From Negativibacillus sp. (GTDB lineage Bacteria; Bacillota; Clostridia; Oscillospirales; Ruminococcaceae), in NCBI GenBank assembly GCA_020024325.1, contig JAHHTY010000002.1, positions 1-59,931 of the forward strand: DNA of 59,931 nt, in the 5' to 3' direction. A model generated the notes under the pieces. The model was not told where the DNA came from. It saw only the letters and a program-made list of their open reading frames with translations, and did not search any database. This document shows, in pieces, positions 9,129 through 17,667 of the stretch; the stretch's first letter is position 1, and every line of letters starts with the position of its first letter. The translations under genes and the position numbers were made by a program.

Positions 9129-9204
9129 TGTGCTATCTCCTTTTTCCAAAATCCTCTTGTCTGCCCTTATGTCGGACAAACAGTATCTTCATCACACAAA
9201 TTTT

Positions 9205-9624
9205 TTAGAAAAGCAGTTGCCTGATTCCTTCAAATCCCACCAAAGTGAGGAAAATGCCGACAGGCAAAAAAATAATTGCTTCCAGTAAAAGGGAAATCAC
9301 CCTGCCATGAGTACAACGGGTCGGATATTCTTTGGAATATACAATCTGAATGGCTTTTCCATACTGAGATTCATCATGTCTTCCGCTCCAATGAATTGCA
9401 CGCACCGAATGAAGCTCCTGCTCTACCCCATTTAATTTTATCACCGGCTGCATTGCATATTTTTCTTTCTTATCTGCTGTTTGTGCAGCAGAAAGCGTAC
9501 CTATGCAGGCAGTTCCGTTTTTTCTGATTTTATAGTCCCAAATGCAGCACCGAATCACCTTTCCTGCCATAAGAATTCCGCTTGGTAAGGTCAGTACTAC
9601 AACGAGCAAAACACTCCAATCCAC
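9205..9624 (-). CDS. Small two-helix membrane protein, DUF3592-like
   Basis: A protein of 139 residues with one hydrophobic segment at the N-terminus (about 5-25) and another at the C-terminus (about 110-137). They flank a soluble beta-rich part. The arrangement resembles DUF3592-type proteins, but I am not certain of the family. The start is GTG at 9624 with AAGGAGG upstream. It sits 76 bases before aroE on the same strand. No function is proposed. Confidence 0.65.
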   Translation of the reverse strand: MDWSVLLVVVLTLPSGILMAGKVIRCCIWDYKIRKNGTACIGTLSAAQTADKKEKYAMQPVIKLNGVEQELHSVRAIHWSGRHDESQYGKAIQIVYSKEYPTRCTHGRVISLLLEAIIFLPVGIFLTLVGFEGIRQLLF

Positions 9625-9929
9625 TTTCTTTCCTCCTTAATATTTTTGCAAACAATATTTTTACCGGAAGGCTGTCAAATCCATATTTTTAAAGTGCAGT
9701 CTATTGTATAAAAAATTTTTACAAAAAGAAACTGTTTATTTTCATACAACTTTTTGATAAAATATTGATAGATATTTTTTCTTTTTCTCCTTCGGGCAGC
9801 TTATAAATTGCTTTACCAATACTATATCATACTAAAGTAACGATGACAAGTTTTCATGAGAATCCCCCAAAAGAAGGTGAAATTGTTTGAACAGTTTTGA
9901 AAATCTCTCCTTTTATCCTAAAATATCTA

Positions 9930-9976
9930 TTGACATCAATCTCATAAAATGTTATAAAAAATAAGCTAGTGCTTAT
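9930..9976 (+). promoter_or_regulatory. acpP promoter with possible operator
   Basis: TTGACA (9930-9935), 17 bases and TATAAA (9953-9958) form a strong sigma-A promoter. Directly downstream, at about +1, lies the inverted repeat ATAAGC-TAGT-GCTTAT (9961-9976), a possible repressor site. The rest of 9625-10050 is AT-rich and I see nothing else in it. Confidence 0.65.
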
Positions 9977-10050
9977 CATTGCGTCCGTTTCACATAAGAT
10001 AGATATTTAAACGGAAAATCATCTTTTCACGAACGAAGGGAGGGAGAAGA

Positions 10051-10287
10051 ATGGACATTTTTGAACAGGTTAAAAAAATCCTCTGCGACCAGCTGGATCT
10101 GGACGATGAACAGGTAACAGAAGATTCTGAGGTAATCGACGATTTGGGTGCTGACTCCCTTGACATTGTTGACCTCGTAATGACTTTGGAAGAAGAATTT
10201 GATACCGAAATTCCGGACGAGGATATTGAAACCCTCAGAACCGTCGGCGATATTGTAAAATATATCGAAGATCGTGTTGCTGAATAA
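10051..10287 (+). CDS. acpP: Acyl carrier protein
   Basis: An acidic protein of 78 residues that carries acyl chains on a phosphopantetheine arm during fatty acid synthesis. The attachment serine is Ser36 in LGADSLDIVDL. The length and the three-helix pattern match bacterial AcpP. GGGAGGGAG lies upstream of the ATG. It is monocistronic, with its own promoter and a terminator at 10321; no fab genes adjoin it. Confidence 0.96.
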   Translation: MDIFEQVKKILCDQLDLDDEQVTEDSEVIDDLGADSLDIVDLVMTLEEEFDTEIPDEDIETLRTVGDIVKYIEDRVAE

Positions 10288-10320
10288 TTTTGGTACAAAA
10301 TCGCAAACCAATCGCTTTAA

Positions 10321-10356
10321 AAAAGGAACCGGTTTTTTGACCGGTTCCTTTTTGCA
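10321..10356. terminator. acpP terminator
   Basis: A 13-bp stem AAAAGGAACCGGT / ACCGGTTCCTTTT with a six-base loop runs into a T-tract. Confidence 0.88.
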
Positions 10357-10401
10357 TCGTTCCTTTTATGCAGAGATTTTGCTTTGCAGACGGCTTTTCT
10401 A

Positions 10402-10430
10402 TTGAATTTAATGCCGGAAGGTAATATAAT
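10402..10430 (+). promoter_or_regulatory. proS promoter
   Basis: TTGAAT, 17 bases and TATAAT give a leader of about 140 bases before proS. The leader holds two copies of ATTTACAGGA (near 10441 and 10502) and a GAACCA...TGGTTC hairpin. It contains no T-box core. Confidence 0.65.
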
Positions 10431-10579
10431 AAAAAAGGTAATTTACAGGACAGTTTTTTGAACCAGCGGCAAATTGGTTCTTCTGTTCTTTTGTTTGTGA
10501 AATTTACAGGAAGGCGTTTCCCCTCTGATCCGTCGCCTGTCAATGAAAACGATTACAAATCAAGGAGGATAACCCTAAA

Positions 10580-12016
10580 ATGGCAAACAACAAAAAGATG
10601 GTTGACGACATCACCTCGATGGAAGTTGACTTTGCAAAATGGTATACCGACATTGTAAAAAAAGCAGAGCTGTGTGACTACACCTCTGTCAAGGGCTGTT
10701 TGATTATCCGTCCATACGGATACGCAATCTGGGAAAATATTCAGAGCATTCTCGATTCCGAATTTAAAAAGACCGGACATCACAACGTTTCCATGCCGAT
10801 GTTTATTCCGGAAAGCCTGCTTCAAAAAGAAAAAGACCATGTAGAAGGCTTTGCACCGGAAGTTGCATGGGTAACCCACGGCGGTAACGATGAGCTGGAA
10901 GAACGCCTGTGCGTACGCCCAACCTCTGAAACCCTGTTCTGCGACCACTACAAAAATGTCATCAAATCCTACCGCGACCTGCCAAAACTGTATAACCAGT
11001 GGTGCAGCGTTGTTCGTTGGGAAAAAACAACCCGTCCTTTCCTGCGTACCCGTGAATTTTTGTGGCAGGAAGGTCACACTATGCACGAAACTGCTCAGGA
11101 CGCTATTGAAGAAACCGAGCGTATTTTAAATATCTATGCCGACTTTTGTGAGCAAAAGCTGGCTATGCCTGTTGTAAAAGGCAAAAAGACCGATTCCGAA
11201 AAATTCTCCGGTGCAGAAGCTACCTACACCATCGAAGCTATGATGCACGACGGTAAGAGCCTTCAGGCAGGTACCTCCCACTATTTTGGTGACGGCTTTG
11301 CAAAAGCTTTCGGCATCGAGTTCCAAAACCGTGAAAACAAGCCACAGACCCCACACCAGACATCTTGGGGCGTTTCCACCAGATTGATCGGCGGTATCAT
11401 TATGACCCACGGCGATGACAACGGTCTTGTTCTTCCTCCGGCTATCGCTCCGATTCAGATTATCGTTATCCCTGTTGCACAGCACAAAGAGGGCGTTATC
11501 GAAAAAGCACAGGAAATAAAAGAGCGTCTTGCTAAACAGTTCCGCACCGACATCGACATCTCTGACAACTCTCCGGGCTGGAAATTTGCTCAGTATGAGA
11601 TGAAAGGTGTTCCGCTGCGTCTGGAAATCGGACCAAAGGACATTGAACAAAACCAGTGTGTTATCGTTCGTCGTGACAACCGCGAAAAGACCTTTGTTTC
11701 TTTGGACGAGCTGGAAACCAAAGTTGCAGAGCTGCTGCAAGCAGTGCATGACGGTCTGTATGAGAAAGCTTTGCAGAACCGTGAAAACCGCACCTATCAG
11801 GCTCTCAACCTTGATGAGATGGTTCAGATTGCAAACGAAAAATCCGGATTCATTAAGGCAATGTGGTGCGGAGATGCTGAGTGTGAGGCAAAACTCAAAG
11901 AGGTTGCCGGAGTATCTTCCCGTTGTATGCCATATGACCAAGAGCATCTGAGCGACACCTGCGTTTGCTGCGGAAAACCTGCAAAAACAATGGTTATCTG
12001 GGGCAAAGCATATTAA
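10580..12016 (+). CDS. proS: Prolyl-tRNA synthetase (short, eukaryote/archaeal-like type)
   Basis: A class II synthetase of 478 residues that charges tRNA-Pro. It is the short form without the bacterial editing insertion. Motif 2 is WEKTTRPFLRTREFLWQEGH. The HYFGDGFAKAFGIEF and QTSWGVSTRLIGGIIMTHGDD blocks follow. The anticodon-binding domain begins near residue 285 (QIIVIPV), and a cysteine-rich C-terminal zinc-type domain (C..C...CCGK) ends the protein. This architecture is typical of Clostridia. AAGGAGG precedes the ATG. Confidence 0.96.
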   Translation: MANNKKMVDDITSMEVDFAKWYTDIVKKAELCDYTSVKGCLIIRPYGYAIWENIQSILDSEFKKTGHHNVSMPMFIPESLLQKEKDHVEGFAPEVAWVTHGGNDELEERLCVRPTSETLFCDHYKNVIKSYRDLPKLYNQWCSVVRWEKTTRPFLRTREFLWQEGHTMHETAQDAIEETERILNIYADFCEQKLAMPVVKGKKTDSEKFSGAEATYTIEAMMHDGKSLQAGTSHYFGDGFAKAFGIEFQNRENKPQTPHQTSWGVSTRLIGGIIMTHGDDNGLVLPPAIAPIQIIVIPVAQHKEGVIEKAQEIKERLAKQFRTDIDISDNSPGWKFAQYEMKGVPLRLEIGPKDIEQNQCVIVRRDNREKTFVSLDELETKVAELLQAVHDGLYEKALQNRENRTYQALNLDEMVQIANEKSGFIKAMWCGDAECEAKLKEVAGVSSRCMPYDQEHLSDTCVCCGKPAKTMVIWGKAY

Positions 12017-12170
12017 GAAGAATTTGAAAAAGTCAAAACTCCGTTTTGTCTGCAATGAATACTGTTGGCTGCGATAACAATATTCAGAAGCTGTCAAAGC
12101 TTTCTGCGTTTTTATCTTGCGGTAAACCTTCGGTCGATTCATTTGCCGATATACCAAAATAAAATATTTT

Positions 12171-12203
12171 GCCGCTCCCGTTTGTCGGGAGCGGCTTTTT
12201 TTA
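12171..12203 (+). terminator. Terminator downstream of proS
   Basis: A perfect 10-bp stem GCCGCTCCCG / CGGGAGCGGC with a five-base loop is followed by seven T. The remaining bases between proS and 12506 hold an extended -10 (TGCTATACT, 12398-12406) for the next gene and nothing else I can name. Confidence 0.9.
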
Positions 12204-12506
12204 TTGCCCCGACTTTTTAATCTTTGAAAGCTGCCTTTTTTCCTTCCCTTAAAAAAATAAAGCAGCGGAATAAAAATTTTCTTCCCGAAAACGGGTAAAA
12301 ATTGCTTACAAAACAGCAATCCATACTACTAAATCAGAATGTTCCAAAGTAAAAAGAAAGAAATTATTTTTGTCTTAACATTTATGATAAAAATGTGTGC
12401 TATACTAAAAAACAGAATCCAAGAAAATAGGCTCGAATGTTGTCATGTCCCGGGCTGTTTTCACAATAATACATTTTTTTATCTTGTTCCCTCGGAGGAT
12501 GTTTTC

Positions 12507-13562
12507 ATGACTCATTATCAAAAATCTACAACTGACCCGACCTGCTATCGGGCAAATGACCCCAACTGCTACACCTATGTAGACGGGTACGGTTTCACTC
12601 CACCTCCGCCCATTGTAACCGAGCGTCGTATGCTTCAGCGTTACTCCAACGGTCTGGGATTTGCTACGTTGCTTTATTTTCTGTTAGCGGCTATCGTTCC
12701 GTTTATTTTATTGTGGACTTTCTCCTTCTTTCGCCCTGCCATCCGAGTATATGGCAATCAGGTAATGGCTTCCGGTCCAATCATCCAGCTGGTAAATATC
12801 CTTTCTTCTGTAATTTGCCTGTCTTTACCGTTTCTGCTTTTTATCCTGCTTTCCCATGTACCGATGAGGGTTGCCTTTCCACTTAAAAGGTTTTCTCCCT
12901 CGCTGTGTGTTCCCTGTGTTTTTCTGGCACTTGCTGTCAGTGTAATCGGAATCACTTCTTCCACATTGATCAGCACACTTCTTTCCTTTTTGGGGCTTCA
13001 GCCACACACCAACCTCTTTCTTCCCCAAAACCTTGTTTCGCGACTTTTGTTTGGGCTTCATCTTTGTGTGATTGTTCCATTGCTGGAAGAGTTTGTTTTT
13101 CGTGGTATGATTTTCCAGTCTATGCGCCGCTTTGGTGACAGCTTTGCACTGATTATCTCGGCTACCCTGTTTGCCCTTTTCCATGGCAACCTTGTACAAG
13201 CACCAAACGCTTTTTTGATGGGGCTTGTTATCGGCTATTTTGTGCTTTATTCCGGCTCGTTGTGGGTTGGCGTGATTATCCATGCTGTCAATAATATTTT
13301 AAGCTTTGCAATGGATTGGCTTTGCAGCATTATGCCCCAGGAATATCATACGCTTTTTATTCTGAGCGTTTTTACCTTTTATCTGATTGCAGGTATCGCT
13401 TCGCTGCTGGTTTTGGTTCGCAAATATCCCAATATGTTCATGTTCATCCGCTCCACCACCTTTTCTACCGAACGAATTAAATATCGTGTGGCTTTTTCCT
13501 CGGTAACAATGGTGTTTGCGCTGATCCTGCTGTCTATCATCATTTTGCAAAATATGTTTTAG
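12507..13562 (+). CDS. CPBP family intramembrane metalloprotease
   Basis: A multi-pass membrane protein of 351 residues with the CPBP (CAAX protease/bacteriocin-processing) core. Motif 1 is EEFVFRGMIFQSMRRFG, motif 2 is FALFHGNLVQAPNAFLMG and motif 3 carries HAVNN. The Glu-Glu, Arg and two His residues are the putative metal-binding and catalytic set. About eight hydrophobic segments are visible. The start at 12507 is chosen because CGGAGG lies eight bases upstream. Such enzymes process prenylated or small peptide substrates, or serve in immunity. The substrate here is unknown. Confidence 0.88.
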   Translation: MTHYQKSTTDPTCYRANDPNCYTYVDGYGFTPPPPIVTERRMLQRYSNGLGFATLLYFLLAAIVPFILLWTFSFFRPAIRVYGNQVMASGPIIQLVNILSSVICLSLPFLLFILLSHVPMRVAFPLKRFSPSLCVPCVFLALAVSVIGITSSTLISTLLSFLGLQPHTNLFLPQNLVSRLLFGLHLCVIVPLLEEFVFRGMIFQSMRRFGDSFALIISATLFALFHGNLVQAPNAFLMGLVIGYFVLYSGSLWVGVIIHAVNNILSFAMDWLCSIMPQEYHTLFILSVFTFYLIAGIASLLVLVRKYPNMFMFIRSTTFSTERIKYRVAFSSVTMVFALILLSIIILQNMF

Positions 13563-13615
13563 CTGTGCAGGCACTCTCATTTTTTCACTGATTCCATCAC
13601 AAAGGAGGACATAAC

Positions 13616-14086
13616 GTGGAAGCATCGGTTCCCGCTTATCTGCAACGGGATGCAGGCTGGATGCGCGAAGCATTGGCAGAAGCAAAAAAAGCAGCACAAC
13701 TGGGGGAAATTCCGGTAGGTGCGGTCATTGTTCGGGACGAACAGATTATTGCCCGTGCACACAACCGCCGTGAGCTTGACCACAATGCGTTGGCGCACGC
13801 TGAGGTTCTTTGTATTCAGCAAGCGTGTCAACGCCTGCAAAGCTGGCGGCTTACCGGCTGTGAGCTGTATGTCACCCTGGAGCCTTGCCCCATGTGCAGC
13901 GGTGCTATCATCAATTCTCGTCTTGACCGTGTTGTATACGGTGCAAAAGATGACAAAGCCGGCTGTGCCGGCTCGGTAGCGGATTTGTTTGTGATGCCGT
14001 TTAACCACACTCCCGTGGTTCGCTCCGGTATCCTTGCGGAAGAATGTGCCGCCGTTCTTCGTTGTTTTTTTCAAGAATTGCGATAA
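13616..14086 (+). CDS. tadA: tRNA-specific adenosine deaminase TadA
   Basis: A zinc deaminase of 156 residues that converts the wobble adenosine 34 of tRNA-Arg(ACG) to inosine. The zinc ligands and proton shuttle are visible as His61-Ala-Glu63 (HAE) and Cys91-x-x-Cys94 (PCPMCSGAI). The start is GTG at 13616 with AAAGGAGG ahead. It lies 53 bases after the CPBP gene on the same strand and has its own downstream terminator. Confidence 0.95.
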   Translation: MEASVPAYLQRDAGWMREALAEAKKAAQLGEIPVGAVIVRDEQIIARAHNRRELDHNALAHAEVLCIQQACQRLQSWRLTGCELYVTLEPCPMCSGAIINSRLDRVVYGAKDDKAGCAGSVADLFVMPFNHTPVVRSGILAEECAAVLRCFFQELR

Positions 14087-14120
14087 GAAAGCAGGGGAAA
14101 ATTCCCCTGCTTTCTTTTGC
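14087..14120 (+). terminator. tadA terminator
   Basis: A 13-bp stem GAAAGCAGGGGAA / TTCCCCTGCTTTC overlaps the tadA stop region and is followed by TTTTGC. Confidence 0.85.
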
Positions 14121-14229
14121 TTATTTTCAGTTGCCCTTTTTTTATATTTTAAACCTTTATATTTTATAAGGATTTTCTTTTCCCAAAATCAATCTACTGT
14201 GTTCGATTCTATTTGCATTTTTTCACCAA

Positions 14230-14332
14230 CAATCAACACTTTATTCTGTTGAAAACTCAGTTGAAACTGTTTAAAGAATGATATTTTACCTGATTTTTAC
14301 ATAGTGTAATCATTTTTCAACACTTTCAACAG
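14230..14332. other. AT-rich intergenic stretch with repeated GTTGAAA boxes
   Basis: GTTGAAA occurs near 14248 and 14260, and its complement TTTCAAC occurs twice near 14315-14330. The boxes form an imperfect inverted arrangement about 150 bases upstream of the nitrilase-operon promoter. This may be a regulator-binding region or just AT-rich sequence. Confidence 0.3.
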
Positions 14333-14380
14333 TCATATTGTGGAAAATCTTTCTATTATCCTTTTTTACAACTGTTTTTC

Positions 14381-14409
14381 TTGCAGTCACAGAACAACAA
14401 TAGTATAAT
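14381..14409 (+). promoter_or_regulatory. Promoter of the pseudo-nitrilase operon
   Basis: TTGCAG, 17 bases and TATAAT. The 5' leader then contains a hairpin GTCTGCAT / ATGCAGAC (14424-14451) without a T-run. Confidence 0.68.
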
Positions 14410-14538
14410 AGGAATATATTGCCGTCTGCATGGTTTTGATAAAATGCAGACAGTAGATTTTTGTATTAAAAATATATGCTTTTTAAAGCTTATGTAGTTT
14501 ATGCAAGACAAATATTTTTTTGTAAAGAGGTGATAAAT

Positions 14539-15234
14539 GTGGCACGCACAGTAGTATGTATTACTCCCCCTTTTGGCAAGGTGAAGCCCCTTTCCAATCT
14601 TGTTGTTTTTTCCGATATCAAGTCCTATATTCCCGAATGGGACACTCCCGATTATCTAAACGCCTGCCGCAAATATGCCGCAGAAAACAAGGTTTATCTG
14701 GTTCCCTGCCGCTTTGTGGTGAACAATATTCTTTACCTGTGTCTGTTCTCCCCAAAAGGAGAAATTCTTGGCATACAAGGGGCAACCCATCGCAACCTGT
14801 ACAATCAGGCAGAATTTGACCAATACGATAAAATCGAACCGATTGCAACTCCAATCGGAAATATCTTCTTATGTGTTGATGTGGATATCTACCATCCACA
14901 GGTGGTGCGTATCGCCCGCATGAAAGGGGCGCAAATTGTTATATCATCCCAGTTTATCGACTCTTATCAGCTCAGCCGCCATATGCTTACCACCGGCATT
15001 TGGAACGCCGCACAGTCCAACGGTGTATATGTTGTTGGCTGCTGCAACTGTTTTTCTGCTGTGGCTGCTCCGTGCAGCCTGACCGCCGACGAAAGCGGAT
15101 ATCTTTTATCCCCAACAAACTCCCATTCCCTGCTTGCAAAACTGTATCTCAACAAATTGCAGCGCAGTGACTTTGGCGGAAATTTGCCCGAGAAGCTTGA
15201 TTTGAAAATCTACGAAAAAGGAGGATTGATTTAA
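14539..15234 (+). CDS. Nitrilase-fold protein lacking the whole catalytic triad
   Basis: A protein of 231 residues recognisable as a carbon-nitrogen hydrolase (nitrilase) fold from LVVFSD (residue 21 on) and DVDIYHPQVVRIARMKGAQIVI (114 on). The Glu-Lys-Cys triad is gone. FPE is FSD (Asp26), the RKxH lysine is Ala82 in GATH, and the CYDxxFPE cysteine is Asp114 in DVDIYHPQ. It is shorter than active amidohydrolases (about 260-300). I therefore infer a binding or structural role, not hydrolysis. The start is GTG at 14539 after AGAGGTG. Its stop overlaps the start of the next, homologous gene by one base. Confidence 0.75.
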   Translation: MARTVVCITPPFGKVKPLSNLVVFSDIKSYIPEWDTPDYLNACRKYAAENKVYLVPCRFVVNNILYLCLFSPKGEILGIQGATHRNLYNQAEFDQYDKIEPIATPIGNIFLCVDVDIYHPQVVRIARMKGAQIVISSQFIDSYQLSRHMLTTGIWNAAQSNGVYVVGCCNCFSAVAAPCSLTADESGYLLSPTNSHSLLAKLYLNKLQRSDFGGNLPEKLDLKIYEKGGLI

Positions 15235-16394
15235 TGTCGCTGAAAATGATTGCTGCGGCAAAGCTCCTCCTTTCCCACTGGAGCCCTGCACGTTTGGACC
15301 GTGCCATAGAACAGGCAGATATTCCAATGTCCCGGGCTTTGGATTATGTGATGCCCAACAACGTCAAAGTTTCCTGTGTACAGCTTGCCTTGCGTGCAGA
15401 GATGCCGGTCAAAGATTGTTTAGACCTCATTTTTGCAAATATCAAAAGTGCTGTTGCAGACGGCAGCCAACTGGTTGTTTTTCCTCAATATCTGGGGCTT
15501 TTGCCATTGCTCAGCTCTGATTCACTGTTTGACCTATCCTATCAATTTTCGGAGGATTTAATCAGCAAAAATACAGACGGCATCAACGAAGGGCTGCAAT
15601 TCTTTAACAAGTATCTTGCCCAGCCTTTGTTTGAAAGCTATACTCACCTGTTCTCGATGCTTGCTCTTAAAGCCTCCATCTACATCCTTGCCGGAACAAC
15701 CATCGTCCGCACCCGTGAGGGTCTTGTAAACCGTGCATTTCTGTTTGACCCGGACGGCAACATCGTTTTGCATCAGGACAAGCTGCACCTTTCTTCCTAT
15801 GAAAAAGCCTGCGGACTGATAAACGGCAAAACTGTATCTGTGGCACAAACCAAGCTCTGCCGTATATCCATTTTAAGCGGATTGGACCAGCGTGTATATG
15901 AAGCGGCTGCCTCTGCCCATTTGATGGGCGCACAGCTTTTGCTTTGCCCGTCTGCGTTCAGCTCCAGCCGCAACAGTGCTTATTTTCAAAGCTGTGCCTT
16001 TATGCGTTGTCAGGAACAACCTGTATTTGCCATCTCTTCATGGTTAACCGGCAACTTTATGGATCTGCCCTTCCGTGCCATCAGCGGCATTTACGGACCG
16101 TTTACTGCAAGCAAACTGGGCAACGGCATCATCATGCAGACTGAACGTCCCACCTCAAACGCCTGTCTTACCGCACGCATTGACCTGGAGCGGCTGATAC
16201 AGGACCCTGATTTATATACTTCGGACATCAATTCAAAAATTGAATGGCTTGCCCGTCAGGAATATGGACTTGCCCGTCAGACCGAAATACTCCCCGATGA
16301 CGGCGAAGAAGAAAGTTGTGAAGATTGGGCAGAGGATCTTTCCGCAACTGTGAAAAATCAGGGCGGCGAATTCATTAAATCCGATTTGATCTAA
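15234..16394 (+). CDS. Second nitrilase-fold protein, catalytic Cys and Glu replaced
   Basis: A protein of 386 residues with about 45 extra N-terminal residues before the nitrilase fold. The fold begins at VKVSCVQLALRAEM. VVFPQYLG has Gln85 in place of the general-base Glu. The lysine survives (Lys183 in QDKLHL). The nucleophile position, SGLDQRVYEAA, has Gly216 instead of Cys. The C-terminus is acidic. It overlaps the preceding paralogue by one base (TAATG), which implies tight cotranslation and perhaps a heterocomplex. The family is clear; activity as an amidase or nitrilase is unlikely. The ligand is unknown. Confidence 0.75.
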   Translation: MSLKMIAAAKLLLSHWSPARLDRAIEQADIPMSRALDYVMPNNVKVSCVQLALRAEMPVKDCLDLIFANIKSAVADGSQLVVFPQYLGLLPLLSSDSLFDLSYQFSEDLISKNTDGINEGLQFFNKYLAQPLFESYTHLFSMLALKASIYILAGTTIVRTREGLVNRAFLFDPDGNIVLHQDKLHLSSYEKACGLINGKTVSVAQTKLCRISILSGLDQRVYEAAASAHLMGAQLLLCPSAFSSSRNSAYFQSCAFMRCQEQPVFAISSWLTGNFMDLPFRAISGIYGPFTASKLGNGIIMQTERPTSNACLTARIDLERLIQDPDLYTSDINSKIEWLARQEYGLARQTEILPDDGEEESCEDWAEDLSATVKNQGGEFIKSDLI

Positions 16395-16445
16395 TGAAAT
16401 TTTCTATGGATTCTCTCACCTGTAATATGAAAGAAGGTTCTTATA

Positions 16446-17255
16446 ATGAAACATCTGATCTCTCTTGCACTGTTGGGTGCGGGGGCTTGTGCTGTCAGCA
16501 TGATGCCGTCCTTCCAGCATCACCCACTCAAGGCAAAATTTATGCACCGCACCTTTGCCCATCGTGGTCTTTTTGATAACCTCACCCGTTGCGAAAACTC
16601 CCTTTCCGCTTTTTCTGCTGCTGCACAGGCAGGCTATGGCATCGAGCTGGATTTGCAGATGACCTCTGACGGAAAAATCGTCGTTTTCCACGACGAAGAT
16701 TTAAAAAGAATGTGCGGAGCCAATCTGAAAGTCGAAAATTCTACCTATGCACAACTGCAAGAATACTGCCTGCTGGAAACACAGGAAAAAATCCCGTTGT
16801 TTTCGCAGGTGTTAAAAGAGGTGGCCGGAAAGGTTCCGCTGATTGTGGAAATCAAATCCACCGAACAAATTAACCGTGTATGCCTAAAGGTTTATGACCT
16901 TCTGCGACGCTATTCCGGCGACTACTGTGTGGAGTCGATGAATCCTCTTGTGGTCAGCTGGTTTGTAAAAAATGCTCCGCAAATTATGCGAGGTCAGCTT
17001 GCTACCCGTTTTCACGAAAAGAAGGCTGCAATTCCTGCCTCTGCTTTAAGCAACATGATGTTTAACAGTCTTTCCAAACCTCACTTTATTGCTTATGATA
17101 TACGTTATGCCGCCGATAGCAAGGCTTATCGTTTTTGCAAAAACTGCGGCGCTTTAACGGTGGGCTGGACGGTACGGGAAGGTGACTATGAAACTGCAAA
17201 ACAACTTTTTGATGTCATCATCTTTGAGGGTTTTTTGCCGCCGGTAAAATTTTAA
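16446..17255 (+). CDS. Glycerophosphodiester phosphodiesterase family protein
   Basis: A protein of 269 residues with an N-terminal hydrophobic segment (3-22) and a GDPD TIM-barrel domain. The signature motifs are FAHRGLFDN (catalytic His), GYGIELDLQMTSDG with the metal-binding Glu and Asp, and VFHDEDLKRM with the second His. IVEIKS and a final GWTVRE complete the barrel. GDPD enzymes cleave deacylated phospholipids to glycerol 3-phosphate and an alcohol. It is third in the operon with the two pseudo-nitrilases, 51 bases downstream, and is followed by a terminator. It is probably membrane-anchored. Confidence 0.88.
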   Translation: MKHLISLALLGAGACAVSMMPSFQHHPLKAKFMHRTFAHRGLFDNLTRCENSLSAFSAAAQAGYGIELDLQMTSDGKIVVFHDEDLKRMCGANLKVENSTYAQLQEYCLLETQEKIPLFSQVLKEVAGKVPLIVEIKSTEQINRVCLKVYDLLRRYSGDYCVESMNPLVVSWFVKNAPQIMRGQLATRFHEKKAAIPASALSNMMFNSLSKPHFIAYDIRYAADSKAYRFCKNCGALTVGWTVREGDYETAKQLFDVIIFEGFLPPVKF

Positions 17256-17270
17256 GCCAAATACCTTTAA

Positions 17271-17303
17271 CCACCCAACTTTTTAAGTTGGGTGCTTTTT
17301 TTA
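17271..17303 (+). terminator. Terminator after the glycerophosphodiesterase gene
   Basis: The stem CACCCAACTT / AAGTTGGGTG is followed by CTTTTTTT. Confidence 0.88.
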
Positions 17304-17323
17304 TAAAATATTTTATATTGCTG

Positions 17324-17406
17324 TTGACAACTATCTTTGTCAATGCTATACTATACTCAACGCAGATGACAAATATCATTGTCATTTTGAAATATATTGT
17401 TGTCAA
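17324..17406 (+). promoter_or_regulatory. Promoter with three phased operators for the XRE regulator
   Basis: TTGACA (17324-17329), 17 bases and TATACT (17347-17352) form a near-consensus promoter. Three sites of the form TGACAA-N6-TTGTCA occupy 17324-17343 (over the -35), 17366-17385 (just after the start) and, degenerate in one arm, 17387-17406 (abutting the ribosome-binding site). The centres are 42 and 21 bases apart, four and two helical turns. The pattern suggests cooperative autorepression by the downstream regulator. Confidence 0.72.
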
Positions 17407-17422
17407 AAGGAGGATAAAAATT

Positions 17423-17638
17423 ATGCCATTGATTAACCACCTCAAGGAATATCGAGCAAGATTTAATCTTAGTCAAACTGATCTTGGCAACCTTGTTGGT
17501 GTTTCCAGACAGACCATCAGTCTGATTGAGCGTGGGGATTATAATCCGTCAGTCACGCTGGCACTCAAAATTTCCAAAACTTTAAAAACTACCGTCGAAG
17601 AACTGTTTTCATATTCGGAAAACGAAGATGAAAAATAA
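17423..17638 (+). CDS. XRE-family transcriptional regulator (short)
   Basis: A single helix-turn-helix protein of 71 residues similar to the short Cro/CI-like regulators. The HTH is LSQTDLGNLVGVSRQTISLIERGDYNPS (about residues 18-45); the tail TTVEELFSY is typical of this subgroup. AAAGGAGG lies upstream of the ATG. The palindromes on its own promoter make autoregulation likely. The adjacent DUF3169 gene is the usual partner of such regulators. Confidence 0.9.
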   Translation: MPLINHLKEYRARFNLSQTDLGNLVGVSRQTISLIERGDYNPSVTLALKISKTLKTTVEELFSYSENEDEK

Positions 17639-17667
17639 GCTTCTAAAAACCTAAAGGAGGTTTTCCT

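Noticed and set aside
9625..10050. FapR operator upstream of acpP
   Set aside because: The characteristic FapR palindrome is not found; only a short 6-bp inverted repeat lies near +1.
10431..10579. T-box leader for proS
   Set aside because: There is no GGTGG-type T-box core and no terminator; the two ATTTACAGGA repeats and a small hairpin are not enough.
10458..10658. Plus-strand frame of 66 codons overlapping the start of proS
   Set aside because: It begins with TTG, lacks a good ribosome-binding site, and its second half is the shifted frame of proS.
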